Shown here: piece after piece, positions 34,250-42,287 of the stretch
How the letters are laid out: each line of letters begins with the position of its first letter
How positions within the stretch are numbered: the first letter of the stretch is position 1
Assembly (NCBI GenBank): GCA_036557705.1
Contig: DATBHB010000015.1
Coordinates: 62,001-126,000 of the forward strand
Direction: 5' to 3'
Length of the DNA: 64,000 bases
Source of the DNA: VAZQ01 sp036557705
Lineage (GTDB): Bacteria > Pseudomonadota > Alphaproteobacteria > Rhizobiales > Xanthobacteraceae
Made by a program: the position numbers and the translations under genes
Notes under the pieces: generated by a model
What the model was told of the DNA's origin: nothing
Seen by the model: the letters and a program-made list of their open reading frames with translations, nothing else
The model's database searches: none

Positions 34250-35242
34250 CTATTCGGCGCTCAAGGCCTTGGCCTGGGCGATCCAGCCTTCCATTCGGCC
34301 AGGCAAGCCGATCTCCTCGCCTATCTTTTGCGTAGCCTCCGGGCCGAGGCCGGCAATCTGCCAGTAATGGAAAATCCCAAGGTCATTGAATTTTTTCTCA
34401 ATAGTCGGCGAAACGTGGCCCAGTTTCTTGAGATCATCGGCAACGCCGCGCGGTCCAGAAAGGACCTCGTAGCCGACGACTTCGGGGCTTGCCGGCAGTT
34501 CCTCCGCAATCGGTTCAGCCGCTGCTCCGACGTCGATGCCAAGCTCCCCTTGAGCCCGGGAAATGCCGTCGATCGCGGCCTTGGCGACGAGGTCACAGTA
34601 AAGCGTGATGGCGCGACTGGCGTCATCGTTTCCGGGCACCACGAAAGTGATGTCGTTCGGATCGCAGTTGGTATCGACCACCGCCGCCACCGGCACGCCG
34701 AGGCGCCGAGCCTCCTTGATGGCGATGTCCTCCTTGTTGGTATCGATGACGAACAGGAGGTCCGGGAGACCGCCCATGTCCTTGATGCCGCCGAGCGCCC
34801 GATCGAGCTTGTCGCGCTCGCGCTGAAGGGTCAGGCGTTCTTTTTTCGTGTAGCCGTGCGCCTCGTTCGAACTGAGCATTTCTTCAAGTTTGCGCAGGCG
34901 CGAAATCGATTGCGATATGGTCTTCCAGTTTGTCAACGTGCCCCCGAGCCACCGCGAATTGACATAATATTGAGCCGAGCGTTTGGCTGAATCGGCAACG
35001 GCATCCTGCGCTTGGCGCTTGGTGCCGACAAAAAGAACCCGCCCGCCTTTGGCCACGGTGTCGCTCACCGCCGTCAGCGCGCGATGCAGCATGGGCACGG
35101 TTTGGGCGAGGTCGATGATATGAATGTTATTCCGGGTGCCGAAGATGTACTCCGCCATCTTCGGGTTCCAGCGATGGGACTGATGACCAAAATGCACGCC
35201 AGCTTCCAAGAGCTGGCGCATCGAGAAGTCAGGGAGCGCCAT
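34250..35242 (-). CDS. rpsB: 30S ribosomal protein S2 with C-terminal helix-hairpin-helix extension
   Basis: The 330-residue S2 begins MALPDFSMRQLLEAGVHFGH and has HRWNPKMAEYIFG, FVGTKRQAQ, SRWLGGTLTNWKTI and VVDTNCDPN. Residues about 262-330 extend beyond the usual ~240-residue core. They contain DDLKKLGHVSPTIEKKFNDL and GIFHYWQIAGLGPEATQKIG, a helix-hairpin-helix-like domain also found at the end of S2 in Bradyrhizobium relatives. It is the first gene of the long block reaching lpxB. A promoter candidate lies at 35348-35376. Confidence 0.97.
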   Translation of the reverse strand: MALPDFSMRQLLEAGVHFGHQSHRWNPKMAEYIFGTRNNIHIIDLAQTVPMLHRALTAVSDTVAKGGRVLFVGTKRQAQDAVADSAKRSAQYYVNSRWLGGTLTNWKTISQSISRLRKLEEMLSSNEAHGYTKKERLTLQRERDKLDRALGGIKDMGGLPDLLFVIDTNKEDIAIKEARRLGVPVAAVVDTNCDPNDITFVVPGNDDASRAITLYCDLVAKAAIDGISRAQGELGIDVGAAAEPIAEELPASPEVVGYEVLSGPRGVADDLKKLGHVSPTIEKKFNDLGIFHYWQIAGLGPEATQKIGEEIGLPGRMEGWIAQAKALSAE

Positions 35243-35347
35243 AGTCGTTCTCCGGTTGATCCGCCGCGGCCCGTGAGCTCTGCCGGCTTGGAGTCGCCAG
35301 AAGCCACCGGATGCCCTTCAGGCAAGGTCCGCGTGTGAAGTCCAGGG

Positions 35348-35376
35348 CTTATATAGGCGGGCTACAGGCGCTGCAA
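35348..35376 (-). promoter_or_regulatory. Promoter candidate for the rpsB-tsf operon
   Basis: On the minus strand TTGCAG (35371-35376) and TATAAG (35348-35353) are separated by exactly 17 nt, a good housekeeping-type promoter. It would start transcription about 100 nt before rpsB, leaving a leader long enough for S2-mediated control. Confidence 0.5.
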
Positions 35377-35529
35377 GGCGGCGAGACTCGACAAGAATCC
35401 TCCGGCGAGGCGCAACAAGCCCTCTTGTCAATCTCTCGGAACGCGCCCACTCTCGCGGGCGGAACAGCTCCGGCGGAGCCGTGCTGCCGGCGCAACGCAG
35501 TGCTTAATCGTCACGAAGGGGAGGAAGCA

Positions 35530-37281
35530 ATGTCCGAAACAAGATTGGCGATGACTGCTCTGGCGTCGATTGGGCTTGTTGCAGTGGCCACATCGGCCAT
35601 CGCCGCCGACGTTACGCCGGAGCGGCTGCTCAACGCGGCAAACGAGCCGCAGAACTGGCTGATGGTCCACCATGATTACAACAATTCCCGCCATTCGCCG
35701 CTCAACGAGATCAATCCGTCCAACGCCAAGGACCTCAAGCTCAAGTTCATGTTTTCGACTGGCGGAAGGGCCACAGGAGGCACGCTCCGGGGCAAGGAGG
35801 AAGCGAGCCCGCTGGTCGACGACGGTTTCATGTATGTGAACGATACCTGGGCGCGCGTCATGAAATTTGACGTGCGCAGCGGCACCCAGGCAGTGCCGTT
35901 GTGGCGATACGATCCGAAGCTCAAGCAAGCGCGAACCCAGCGCGGTATCGCGATGTACGGGAATAAAGTGTTCATCGCCACAAACGATATGCGGATGATC
36001 GCTATCAACCGCGACTCCGGCGAAGTCGTTTGGGAAGTCAACGCTGCGGCGCCGACCGATCCGGTGACCGGCACGCCATCGAAGACTCAAGGCTTCACGG
36101 CGGCGCCGCTCACGGTCAAGACACGCGGCGGAAAGGAACTGGTGCTCCAGGGCGAGAGCACCGGCGGTCAGCTCGGCACCAGGAGCTGGGTGGGCGCGTG
36201 GGACGTCAACAGCGGGCAATTGGTCTGGCGGACCTTCACCATACCGGCACCCGGCGAGCCCGGTTCCGAGACCTGGAAAGACAACCACAATGCCTGGCGC
36301 GTAGGGGGCGGCGGGGTTTGGCAGACCGCCTCCTATGATCCGGACACGAACCTCCTCTACTACGGCACCGGCGATGCCTATCCGAGCTTCGATCCTGAAT
36401 TCCGGCCGGGCGACAATCTCTACACTGCGAGCACGATCGCGCTCGACGCCGATACCGGCAAGATCGTCTGGTACTTCCAGGAGACGCCAAACGAGCATTG
36501 GGACTTCGACACGCCAAGCCCCAAAATGCTCTATGAGGTTTCGCTCAACGGCGAGACTCGCAAGGTCGTCGCGAACTTCTCCCGCAATGGCTATTTCTAC
36601 ACGCTCGATCGCGCCAATGGTCAGTTCCTGCGGGCGGACCAGTATCAGGGGAAAATCACCTGGACGAAAGGCATCGATGCGAAAACCGGCAAACCGGTCG
36701 ATTACGATCCGACCAAGAACGTGCAGCCCTACGCCGGCATCGGCGTGAGCCGCGCCAAGCGCGGCGAAGAGGCCTGTCCCTGGTGGAATGGCTCGCCGAC
36801 ATTCTTCCCGCCGACCTTGGACGCCAAACGCCAGGTAGCCTATGTGGCGGGCGCCGAGGGCTGCATAGCAAGCACCACCATCAAGACCCCAATGGACGAG
36901 AACAAAAACTATGTGGGCCTTCCGGTATGCTGCTTCGAGCAAGGCCGGGTGACCGCGCACGGGGCTCTCTGGGCGATTGATCTGCGTACGGGCAAGATCA
37001 TCGGCAAAGAAACGTTCCAGCCGCCGACCGAGTCTGGAATGCTGAGCACCGAAGGCGGACTCCTGTTCACCGGCCACATGAATGGGAAGTTCGCCGCCTA
37101 CGACGCGAATACGCTCAAGGAGGTGTGGAGCTTCAGTCTCGGTACCCCGATCACGGCCCCGCCGATAAGCTATAGCGTCGACGGCAAGCAGTATATCGCG
37201 GTCGTAGCAGGCGGTGCGGTGGGAGTGAGAAACGGCGGCCTCTACCAGCCGTCGGCATTCGTGGCGGTCTTCGGCCTTTGA
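35530..37281 (+). CDS. PQQ-dependent (quinoprotein) alcohol dehydrogenase, divergent
   Basis: This 583-residue secreted beta-propeller dehydrogenase starts at the ATG at 35530, 7 nt after GGGGAGG. The signal peptide is residues 1-26 (MTALASIGLVAVATSAIAA). Propeller blades carry repeated W-docking motifs such as DRDSGEVVWEV, DVNSGQLVWR and DADTGKIVWYF. The catalytic Asp is in NEHWDFD (D325), and a second Asp two residues later (D327) is the residue linked to lanthanide use. Two other metal positions differ from XoxF/MxaF: Q214 in TGGQLGTR where Glu is usual, and D282 in YYGTGDAY where Asn is usual. VCCFEQG contributes a vicinal Cys pair. No cytochrome or PQQ-synthesis gene is adjacent, so substrate and electron acceptor are unknown. 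Confidence 0.85.
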   Translation: MSETRLAMTALASIGLVAVATSAIAADVTPERLLNAANEPQNWLMVHHDYNNSRHSPLNEINPSNAKDLKLKFMFSTGGRATGGTLRGKEEASPLVDDGFMYVNDTWARVMKFDVRSGTQAVPLWRYDPKLKQARTQRGIAMYGNKVFIATNDMRMIAINRDSGEVVWEVNAAAPTDPVTGTPSKTQGFTAAPLTVKTRGGKELVLQGESTGGQLGTRSWVGAWDVNSGQLVWRTFTIPAPGEPGSETWKDNHNAWRVGGGGVWQTASYDPDTNLLYYGTGDAYPSFDPEFRPGDNLYTASTIALDADTGKIVWYFQETPNEHWDFDTPSPKMLYEVSLNGETRKVVANFSRNGYFYTLDRANGQFLRADQYQGKITWTKGIDAKTGKPVDYDPTKNVQPYAGIGVSRAKRGEEACPWWNGSPTFFPPTLDAKRQVAYVAGAEGCIASTTIKTPMDENKNYVGLPVCCFEQGRVTAHGALWAIDLRTGKIIGKETFQPPTESGMLSTEGGLLFTGHMNGKFAAYDANTLKEVWSFSLGTPITAPPISYSVDGKQYIAVVAGGAVGVRNGGLYQPSAFVAVFGL

Positions 37282-37357
37282 TGCCTCGGTATGTCCCGGA
37301 TCCCATAAGCGCGTTTACGCCCGTATTAAAGCGTTATGGCAGCGCGAGCGCACGCAG

Positions 37358-38236
37358 ATGAATCCGTGTAATTCGCGCAGTCGTGATCCCGCGCGCGAGT
37401 GGTGCACCGCTAATCCGGGACCGCCCAGGGACCGTCATGGTGAGGTGCGCGCGCCGTCCTTCGAGGCTCGCGCGCGTGAAGAACGCGCGCTCGCGCCTCA
37501 GGATGACGGCGCGCGCCTCGAACCATGGCGGCCCGCTTGCGCGGCAGGGATCGCGGCGGCGATCGGATTTCTTGCGTTAGCATCCGCGATGGCGCAGGCC
37601 CAGACGCCCGCGCCGAAAATCTGGGATCTCAAGCTCGGGATGCCGGTCAGCGAGCTGCCCCTCAATGACTTCGTCGATCCGGCCTGCGGCACGAACGGCG
37701 GGCCGCCGGCACGCGTGCTCAAGAGTTTCGCCGATTTCGCGCTTTGCCCGCGCGAACGCACCACCGGATTGCACGAAGTGTGGTTCCGCTACGACGACGA
37801 GATGGAATATGTGGCGCGCGCGCGCCGCTCCGACATCATGATCCGCCAGTATCAGGCCAATTCGCTGGCCGGACAGCCGATCATCACTTCGCTCCTGATC
37901 GACGACGCCGGCCTGGTGCAAGGTTACAGGGTCGTCAACGATCCTCGGGCCGAGGGCGACACGCGGCTTAATGCTTTCGGACTGGCTGACCTTTTCAAAG
38001 GCATCGCCGGTCTCGGTCTTGCCTGCACCGACTTGCCGCCCGCGGAAGGCGAACGTTCAATCGACGACGTTTTCGTCAAGGAAATCTGCGAGAAAATCGA
38101 GGGCGGCAAGGTGTTTCGGATCGAGGCGCGTCACTACTACAAGGCCGGCCAGTATGCAGTCGATCCCAACGAAAATCGCCTCACCGAAAACGAGTTCGAG
38201 AGTTCCGCTCGGATCGAGGTGTACAGGAAGCCGTAG
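37358..38236 (+). CDS. Secreted protein of unknown function (N terminus uncertain)
   Basis: I do not recognise the family. The mature part begins near QTPAPKIWDLKLGMPVSELP after a hydrophobic export signal (ACAAGIAAAIGFLALASAMA) and continues for about 210 residues. Two Cys in DPACGTNGG and FALCPRER and a later pair in LACTDLP and KEICEKI may form disulfides. The first ~60 residues of the open frame are read through a palindromic repeat (37434-37527), and no good ATG is in frame near the signal. The true start is probably a GTG around 37445 or has been displaced by the repeat. The stop codon is part of another repeat. Confidence 0.6.
   Translation: MNPCNSRSRDPAREWCTANPGPPRDRHGEVRAPSFEARAREERALAPQDDGARLEPWRPACAAGIAAAIGFLALASAMAQAQTPAPKIWDLKLGMPVSELPLNDFVDPACGTNGGPPARVLKSFADFALCPRERTTGLHEVWFRYDDEMEYVARARRSDIMIRQYQANSLAGQPIITSLLIDDAGLVQGYRVVNDPRAEGDTRLNAFGLADLFKGIAGLGLACTDLPPAEGERSIDDVFVKEICEKIEGGKVFRIEARHYYKAGQYAVDPNENRLTENEFESSARIEVYRKP
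37434..37527. repeat. Palindromic intergenic repeat (CATGGTGAGG / CTCGAACCATG family)
   Basis: The arms CCGTCATGGTGAGG and CCTCAGGATGACGG enclose GC-alternating stems (GCGCGCG), and the element ends with CTCGAACCATG. This matches the Rhizobiales-type repeat whose ends read TCATGGTGAGG and CTCGAACCATGA. It overlaps the 5' end of the downstream secreted-protein frame. A degraded relative lies at 41203-41286. Confidence 0.75.
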
Positions 38237-38386
38237 CCCGGATTTGTGCGCGCGCGAGTGATCTCAACGAATCTCAACCAAGGTGCTCGCGCGCACAAAT
38301 CCGGGGGACCGGCCCCGTGTTTCGCGGCGCCCGAATTCGGCTGTAAATGAGACGGTAATCGCGAGCGCCCCTCAACCCGGGCTACG
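38232..38386. repeat. Nested REP doublet (CGTAGCCCGG ... CCGGGCTACG)
   Basis: Outer arms CGTAGCCCGG (38232-38241) and CCGGGCTACG (38377-38386) enclose an inner long hairpin, CCCGGATTTGTGCGCGCG / CGCGCGCACAAATCCGGG (38237-38305). Its loop carries the direct repeat ATCTCAACGA-ATCTCAACCA. The TAG that ends the upstream gene lies within the outer arm. Confidence 0.75.
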
Positions 38387-38393
38387 TTTTCCA

Positions 38394-39170
38394 TCAAGGA
38401 TGGACGCTGTTGTCCGGCATCAAAGCGCCAGAGAAAATGGTTTCGGCCTGATTGGTATTGTCGAGATTGGCGGAACGAAGAATCGAGCGGCTGAGATTTG
38501 CTCCGCTCAAATCCGCGCCGCCGAGGTCGGCGAGATAGAAAATGGATTCGCCGAGCAGGGCGCGGGCGAGAGTCGCATCGCGCATGTTTGCGTGGGTGAA
38601 ATCCACGTTCTGCGCCACCGCTCCATGCAAATTGGCGCGCAACAGTCTTGCCTGGATTACGCTGGCGCCGTTGAGCGTGGCGTTGGCAAGGCTTGCTTCG
38701 TTAAGCAACGCCCCGCCAAGATCGGCGTCGGTCAGGTTGGCGCGATCGAGCTTTCCCGACGTGAGCCGGATATTGCCCATCATGGCTTCGGTCAGATCGG
38801 CACGGGAGAAATCGGCGCGGCCGGCCTCGGCCTCGAACAGCATTGCGTCTTTGAGCTTGGCGTTGCTGAGATTCGCCTGCAGCAGGTCGGTCTTGTTGAG
38901 ATTGGCTTCGGTGAGATCGGCGCCCGAGAGATTGGCGCCGCGCAAGACTGCGCGATGAAATGAGGCGCCGGCAAGATTGGCGCCGGCAAGATTGGCGCCG
39001 GCAAGATTGCGTCGCTTGAGCTTGGCGCCGGCGAGATTGCAGCCGGGGCAGTCCTTCGTGCTGCCGGCAAGGAATGCAGCGACATCCTGCGCCACAGCCG
39101 GTCCATTCGTGCCGATGGTTGCAAATGCAAGACTCAAGACGAAGACCGCAGCGGTGGTGCGTGTGCTCAT
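38394..39170 (-). CDS. Secreted pentapeptide-repeat protein
   Basis: From the ATG at 39170 the product has about 258 residues with a signal peptide (VFVLSLAFATIGTNGPAVAQ). A CPGCNLAGAKLKRRNL entry and a run of A(N/D)LxX pentapeptides follow over nearly the whole mature protein (GANLAGANLAG, LSGADLTEANLNKTDL, LGGADLSGANLSR), forming a right-handed quadrilateral beta-helix. Periplasmic pentapeptide proteins have no general function. An alternative start at 39185 would overlap the tctC stop as TGATG, so the gene may be translationally coupled to tctC. Confidence 0.85.
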   Translation of the reverse strand: MSTRTTAAVFVLSLAFATIGTNGPAVAQDVAAFLAGSTKDCPGCNLAGAKLKRRNLAGANLAGANLAGASFHRAVLRGANLSGADLTEANLNKTDLLQANLSNAKLKDAMLFEAEAGRADFSRADLTEAMMGNIRLTSGKLDRANLTDADLGGALLNEASLANATLNGASVIQARLLRANLHGAVAQNVDFTHANMRDATLARALLGESIFYLADLGGADLSGANLSRSILRSANLDNTNQAETIFSGALMPDNSVHP

Positions 39171-39184
39171 GATAGTCCCCGCCA

Positions 39185-40222
39185 TCAGTTCGCTGTCGCG
39201 ATCGCCTGGGCTCGCGCGACGACGGCGGCCGGCGCGTTGTAGAGCCGTTCCACTATCGCCTGCACCTTGGCCCCGCTCACATGGTTGAGTTCGAGGTTCA
39301 TCTTGGCCCCGTCCGCGATGAGTGCCGGGTCGTGCATTGCCTTATCGAATGCTTGACGCAGCGCTTCGACGACGCCCGGATCCAGGCCCGGCGGCGCAAC
39401 CAGTGGCCGCCCCATGGCCTGGCGCGAGAAGATCATTTCGAGCACCTGGCGGTCATCCGACCGGGTCACGAAATCGGTGACCAGAGGCACGTCCGGCAGA
39501 TCCTTGTGCTTGTCGAGAGCAAGTTGCAGCACGATCTTGAGCCTGCCGGTTTGCAGATCGTCGCGGTTGCCGGAGCGGGCTACGCCCCAGGAGTAGCCGA
39601 CGATTCCATCGAGTTCGCCGCGTTCGATGGCAAGCATGATTTCCTGCGTGCCCGGATAGCCGGCAATCGCCTTGAGCCTGGTCCCGAACAGTGCATTGAG
39701 CGCGGCCGTGAAGGCGTGCTGGTCGCCGCCGACGCCTGTGGATCCAACCTGAAGCGGGGTGCCGGCAAAGATCTCCTGCAGCGTTGCGGCGGGAGCCCCC
39801 TGCCGAATGAAGAACCCCGAAACCTCGTTATTCATGCTTCCAAGCCAGCTGAATCGCGTCGAATCGAACTTGGCTTGTGACGCGCTGCCGCCCAGCAGCG
39901 GCTCCATCGCCACGCCGCGTCCTACCATCGCAATTTCGGTGCCGTCGCGGGGCGCCGCATTGTAGAGATAATTGGCGAGATTGAGCGAGCCCGCGCCCGG
40001 CCGGTTCTGCGGGATAATGGCCGGAGTGCCGGGAAGATATTTTCCCAGATACCGCGCAAGCAGCCGCCCATAGGTGTCGTAGCCGTATCCGGTCGGTGAA
40101 TAGCCGATGAGAATCCTGATTTGTTTCCCGGCGAATGAGACCTCGCTCTGTGCATGCGCCGCCGTCAACGGCGAAATCACGCCGAGCAAGGCCAACAATC
40201 CGATCAGGCGATGCCCGCGCAT
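39185..40222 (-). CDS. TctC/Bug-family periplasmic solute-binding protein
   Basis: This 345-residue Bug-type receptor of tripartite tricarboxylate transporters has a signal peptide (LIGLLALLGVISPLTAAHA-Q). The ligand loop is IGYSPTGYGYDTYGRLLARYL, an unusual form of the G-G-x-x-D motif. IIPQNRPGAGSLNLANYLY and YPGTQEIMLAIERGELDG follow. No TctA/TctB membrane genes are near, as is common for Bug proteins. The start is 3 nt after the isochorismatase stop, so the two are co-expressed and may act on the same compound. Confidence 0.88.
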   Translation of the reverse strand: MRGHRLIGLLALLGVISPLTAAHAQSEVSFAGKQIRILIGYSPTGYGYDTYGRLLARYLGKYLPGTPAIIPQNRPGAGSLNLANYLYNAAPRDGTEIAMVGRGVAMEPLLGGSASQAKFDSTRFSWLGSMNNEVSGFFIRQGAPAATLQEIFAGTPLQVGSTGVGGDQHAFTAALNALFGTRLKAIAGYPGTQEIMLAIERGELDGIVGYSWGVARSGNRDDLQTGRLKIVLQLALDKHKDLPDVPLVTDFVTRSDDRQVLEMIFSRQAMGRPLVAPPGLDPGVVEALRQAFDKAMHDPALIADGAKMNLELNHVSGAKVQAIVERLYNAPAAVVARAQAIATAN

Positions 40223-40225
40223 GGA

Positions 40226-40939
40226 TTACTCGGCAGCGCGGTCCATCCGCATGGCGTCGAGATGGGCAATAACCTCGTCGAGATGCATCACATCGACGTA
40301 TTTGTGGTGCAGATCAAACAAATTGATCTTATGGGTCAACTCCGCCCGATCGAACGTGCACTCCTCGACCAACGACACGTGGAAGCCGTTGGAATAGGCG
40401 TCAACGACGCTGGCACGGACGCACCCGGAGGTGCTTTCGCCGCCGACGATGAGGCTTTGCACGCCCAACAGCGACAGGTGTGAAAACAACGGCGTGCCTT
40501 GGAACGCGCTCGCCCTTTGCTTCCAGATCACCACATCGGAGGGCTCGGGCGCAAATTCGTGATAGATCGCGAAGCCATCGGGGCTCGGACGAGGACGCTG
40601 GTTACGCGTCGACACCGCCCCGCGCGGGCGGTTGTTTGGGCGTGTCTCCTGCGTGCAATAGAAGATTGGAATGCCGGCGCGGCGGACAGCGGCGAAGAGC
40701 TTTTTCGTCGGCTGGATGGCTCGATGAGCGTAGATGCCACAGGTGTTCGGAAATTCATCGTTGATTTCAATGGGCGGTCTCGGCCCCCCGCGATAGACGA
40801 GGTCATAGAGGTCGATCGCCAGCAGCGCCGGACGCGGTCCGACGAAGGTCTCGCGCCGCCAGCCGGAATAAAGCCGCAGGTCGGCTTCCGGAATCACGTC
40901 TTTCCAGCAATGGTCGTTGAATTTCTCTATCGAGGCCAT
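40226..40939 (-). CDS. Isochorismatase-family cysteine hydrolase
   Basis: From the ATG at 40939, preceded by GAGAGGAAAG, the product has 237 residues. The catalytic triad of the family is visible: Asp in LLAIDLYDLVY, Lys in VIWKQRASAF and Cys in STSGCVRASVVDAYSNGF. Family members hydrolyse N-carbamoyl or amide compounds such as nicotinamide, N-carbamoylsarcosine or maleamate. This one resembles the N-carbamoylsarcosine-amidase-like branch more than PncA, but I cannot fix the substrate. It is the first gene of a unit with tctC. An inverted-repeat operator candidate lies about 190 nt upstream. Confidence 0.87.
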   Translation of the reverse strand: MASIEKFNDHCWKDVIPEADLRLYSGWRRETFVGPRPALLAIDLYDLVYRGGPRPPIEINDEFPNTCGIYAHRAIQPTKKLFAAVRRAGIPIFYCTQETRPNNRPRGAVSTRNQRPRPSPDGFAIYHEFAPEPSDVVIWKQRASAFQGTPLFSHLSLLGVQSLIVGGESTSGCVRASVVDAYSNGFHVSLVEECTFDRAELTHKINLFDLHHKYVDVMHLDEVIAHLDAMRMDRAAE

Positions 40940-41131
40940 GCAGCTTTCCTCTCTTCCATAAGATCGGCTGCTCAAGACCAATGATAGTCCGCCCTGATTG
41001 CTGATGTCGAGCCAAATGGCATAAAGGAAGTTGATCTTGCTGGTTTGATTCAGTCCGGCGCCAGAACGCCGCTGAGACGGGAGCTGGCGATCCTCGGGCT
41101 GCAAACGCCTGTACCCACCCCGTTCTGAGGA

Positions 41132-41167
41132 GCATTGTACAGTCGGCACTTGCCAACTGTACAATGC
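41132..41167. promoter_or_regulatory. Perfect 12-bp inverted repeat, operator candidate
   Basis: GCATTGTACAGT and ACTGTACAATGC are separated by 12 nt. Each arm also contains the self-complementary TGTACA. It lies about 190 nt upstream of the isochorismatase/tctC unit and about 170 nt before the decayed tctC copy on the other strand. A hairpin this precise with no T-run suggests a dimeric repressor site rather than a terminator. Confidence 0.5.
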
Positions 41168-41202
41168 GTCTCAAAGGAATGAGGTGGCCGATGACGGGCC
41201 GC

Positions 41203-41286
41203 CCTCATGGTTCGAGATGGCGAACCCCCTTATTCCCGCGCGAGCGCAGGCGCGAAATCGAATGCGCGCGCGCCTCCTCACCACCC
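41203..41286. repeat. Degraded palindromic repeat, same family as 37434-37527
   Basis: It begins CCTCATGGTTCGAGATGGCG and ends GCGCGCGCGCCTCCTCACCA, the same CATGGTTCGAG ... CTCACCA end signatures as the copy at 37434, in the opposite orientation. The interior is diverged. It fills most of the gap between the operator candidate and the tctC pseudogene. Confidence 0.55.
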
Positions 41287-41336
41287 GGCGGATCGCGTTC
41301 GCATCCCTATTGAGAGTCCAATCTCAGGAGATAAAC

Positions 41337-41641
41337 GTGCCAAAGATGTTTTTTCCGCTCATCTGCCTTTGCGTGGTAGGAGTGGTTCCCGCAAGACTCG
41401 CTGCTGCGCAGGACTGGCCGGTACGGCCGGTGACGATGGTCATCCCATTCGCACCCGGCGGCGCGCTCGATGTATTGGGGAGAATCCTTCAACCGGGCCT
41501 CTCTGAGGCGCTCCGAGTCCAGGTCGTCATCGAGAATGTTGGCGGCGCCGGCGGTCACCGGAATATCTTCAGCAGTTTTTGGAGAGCGAGATCGCAAAGT
41601 GGGCTGCCCCGATAAAGGCCGCCGGCATTCACGGCGGCTGA
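41337..41641 (+). pseudogene. Internally deleted tctC/Bug receptor remnant
   Basis: The 5' part reads a Bug-protein N terminus: signal peptide (PLICLCVVGVVPARLAAAQ) then DWPVRPVTMVIPFAPGGALD and VVIENVGGAGG. The frame then breaks. From 41570 another frame reads QQFLESEIAKWAAPIKAAG and stops at 41641, which is the family C terminus. About 200 codons of the middle are missing and the parts are out of frame. It is a second, decayed member of the family found intact at 39185-40222. Confidence 0.8.
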
Positions 41642-41726
41642 ACTGGACCGGTGCCAATACCGTAGCGTGACACACCTGATACGTGTTGTAGTCTGGGCTG
41701 ACCGCCAAAACCTCCGGCGATGGTAG

Positions 41727-42269
41727 ATGTTCGGAAAGAAACGCGAAAAAGTTGACGCATTGAATCTTTCAGCAGTCGCGGAGTCTGCCGCCGAGCGACA
41801 TGGTTGGTCCTCCGATCGTGTAAGAAGTGCCGAAGCTGAATATCGCAAGTTCCTCTATTTACTGATGCTTTGTCCAAAGCAAACGCTGACGCCATGGTGC
41901 GATGACCTTGACCTATTCTGGCATGAACATATCTTGCATACAGAACAGTATGCGGCTGATTGTCAGCGCCTTTTCAGACGTTTTATCCATCACGATCCGT
42001 CAATCTCGAAAAGGCCAATCGGTGAGATCGATGCAAAGCTTCGCACCGCGTGGGCATATTATCGTACATTCGGACGGCAGGCCGCCACAGACGGTTCATC
42101 ATGGCGCGTGCCGACGGTTGCATCGCTTGCCGCAATTGATAATTTGATCCCCGTAGGAGCAAGGCGCTTTCTTAATCGTTCCGGTCCTTCATGCGGTGGC
42201 GGAGGCAGCTGCGGAGGACATGGAGGTGGAAGCGGGTGCGGGGGACATGGCTGCGGAGGAGGCCATTAA
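41727..42269 (+). CDS. GRDP-like glycine-rich-domain protein with Cys/Gly/His tail
   Basis: This 180-residue protein has residues about 30-120 matching the glycine-rich-domain-containing protein (DUF1399-type) pattern: a helix with YRKFLYLLMLCP, then LDLFWHEHILHTEQYAADCQRL, where W65-H66-x-H68 and C79 are the family signature, and FIHHDP. The last 28 residues are almost only Gly, Cys, His and Ser (CGGGGSCGGHGGGSGC then GGHGCGGGH), with five Cys and four His, a possible metal-binding or modified tail. No signal peptide is seen. It converges with dnaE, 18 nt away. Confidence 0.65.
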   Translation: MFGKKREKVDALNLSAVAESAAERHGWSSDRVRSAEAEYRKFLYLLMLCPKQTLTPWCDDLDLFWHEHILHTEQYAADCQRLFRRFIHHDPSISKRPIGEIDAKLRTAWAYYRTFGRQAATDGSSWRVPTVASLAAIDNLIPVGARRFLNRSGPSCGGGGSCGGHGGGSGCGGHGCGGGH

Positions 42270-42287
42270 CCCACCTAATGGCGTCTC

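Noticed and set aside
35428..37077. 549-codon open frame antisense to the PQQ dehydrogenase
   Set aside because: It has no family motifs, contains the mirror of the propeller repeats, and is an artefact of GC-rich codon bias. The sense frame has a signal peptide, an RBS and clear motifs.
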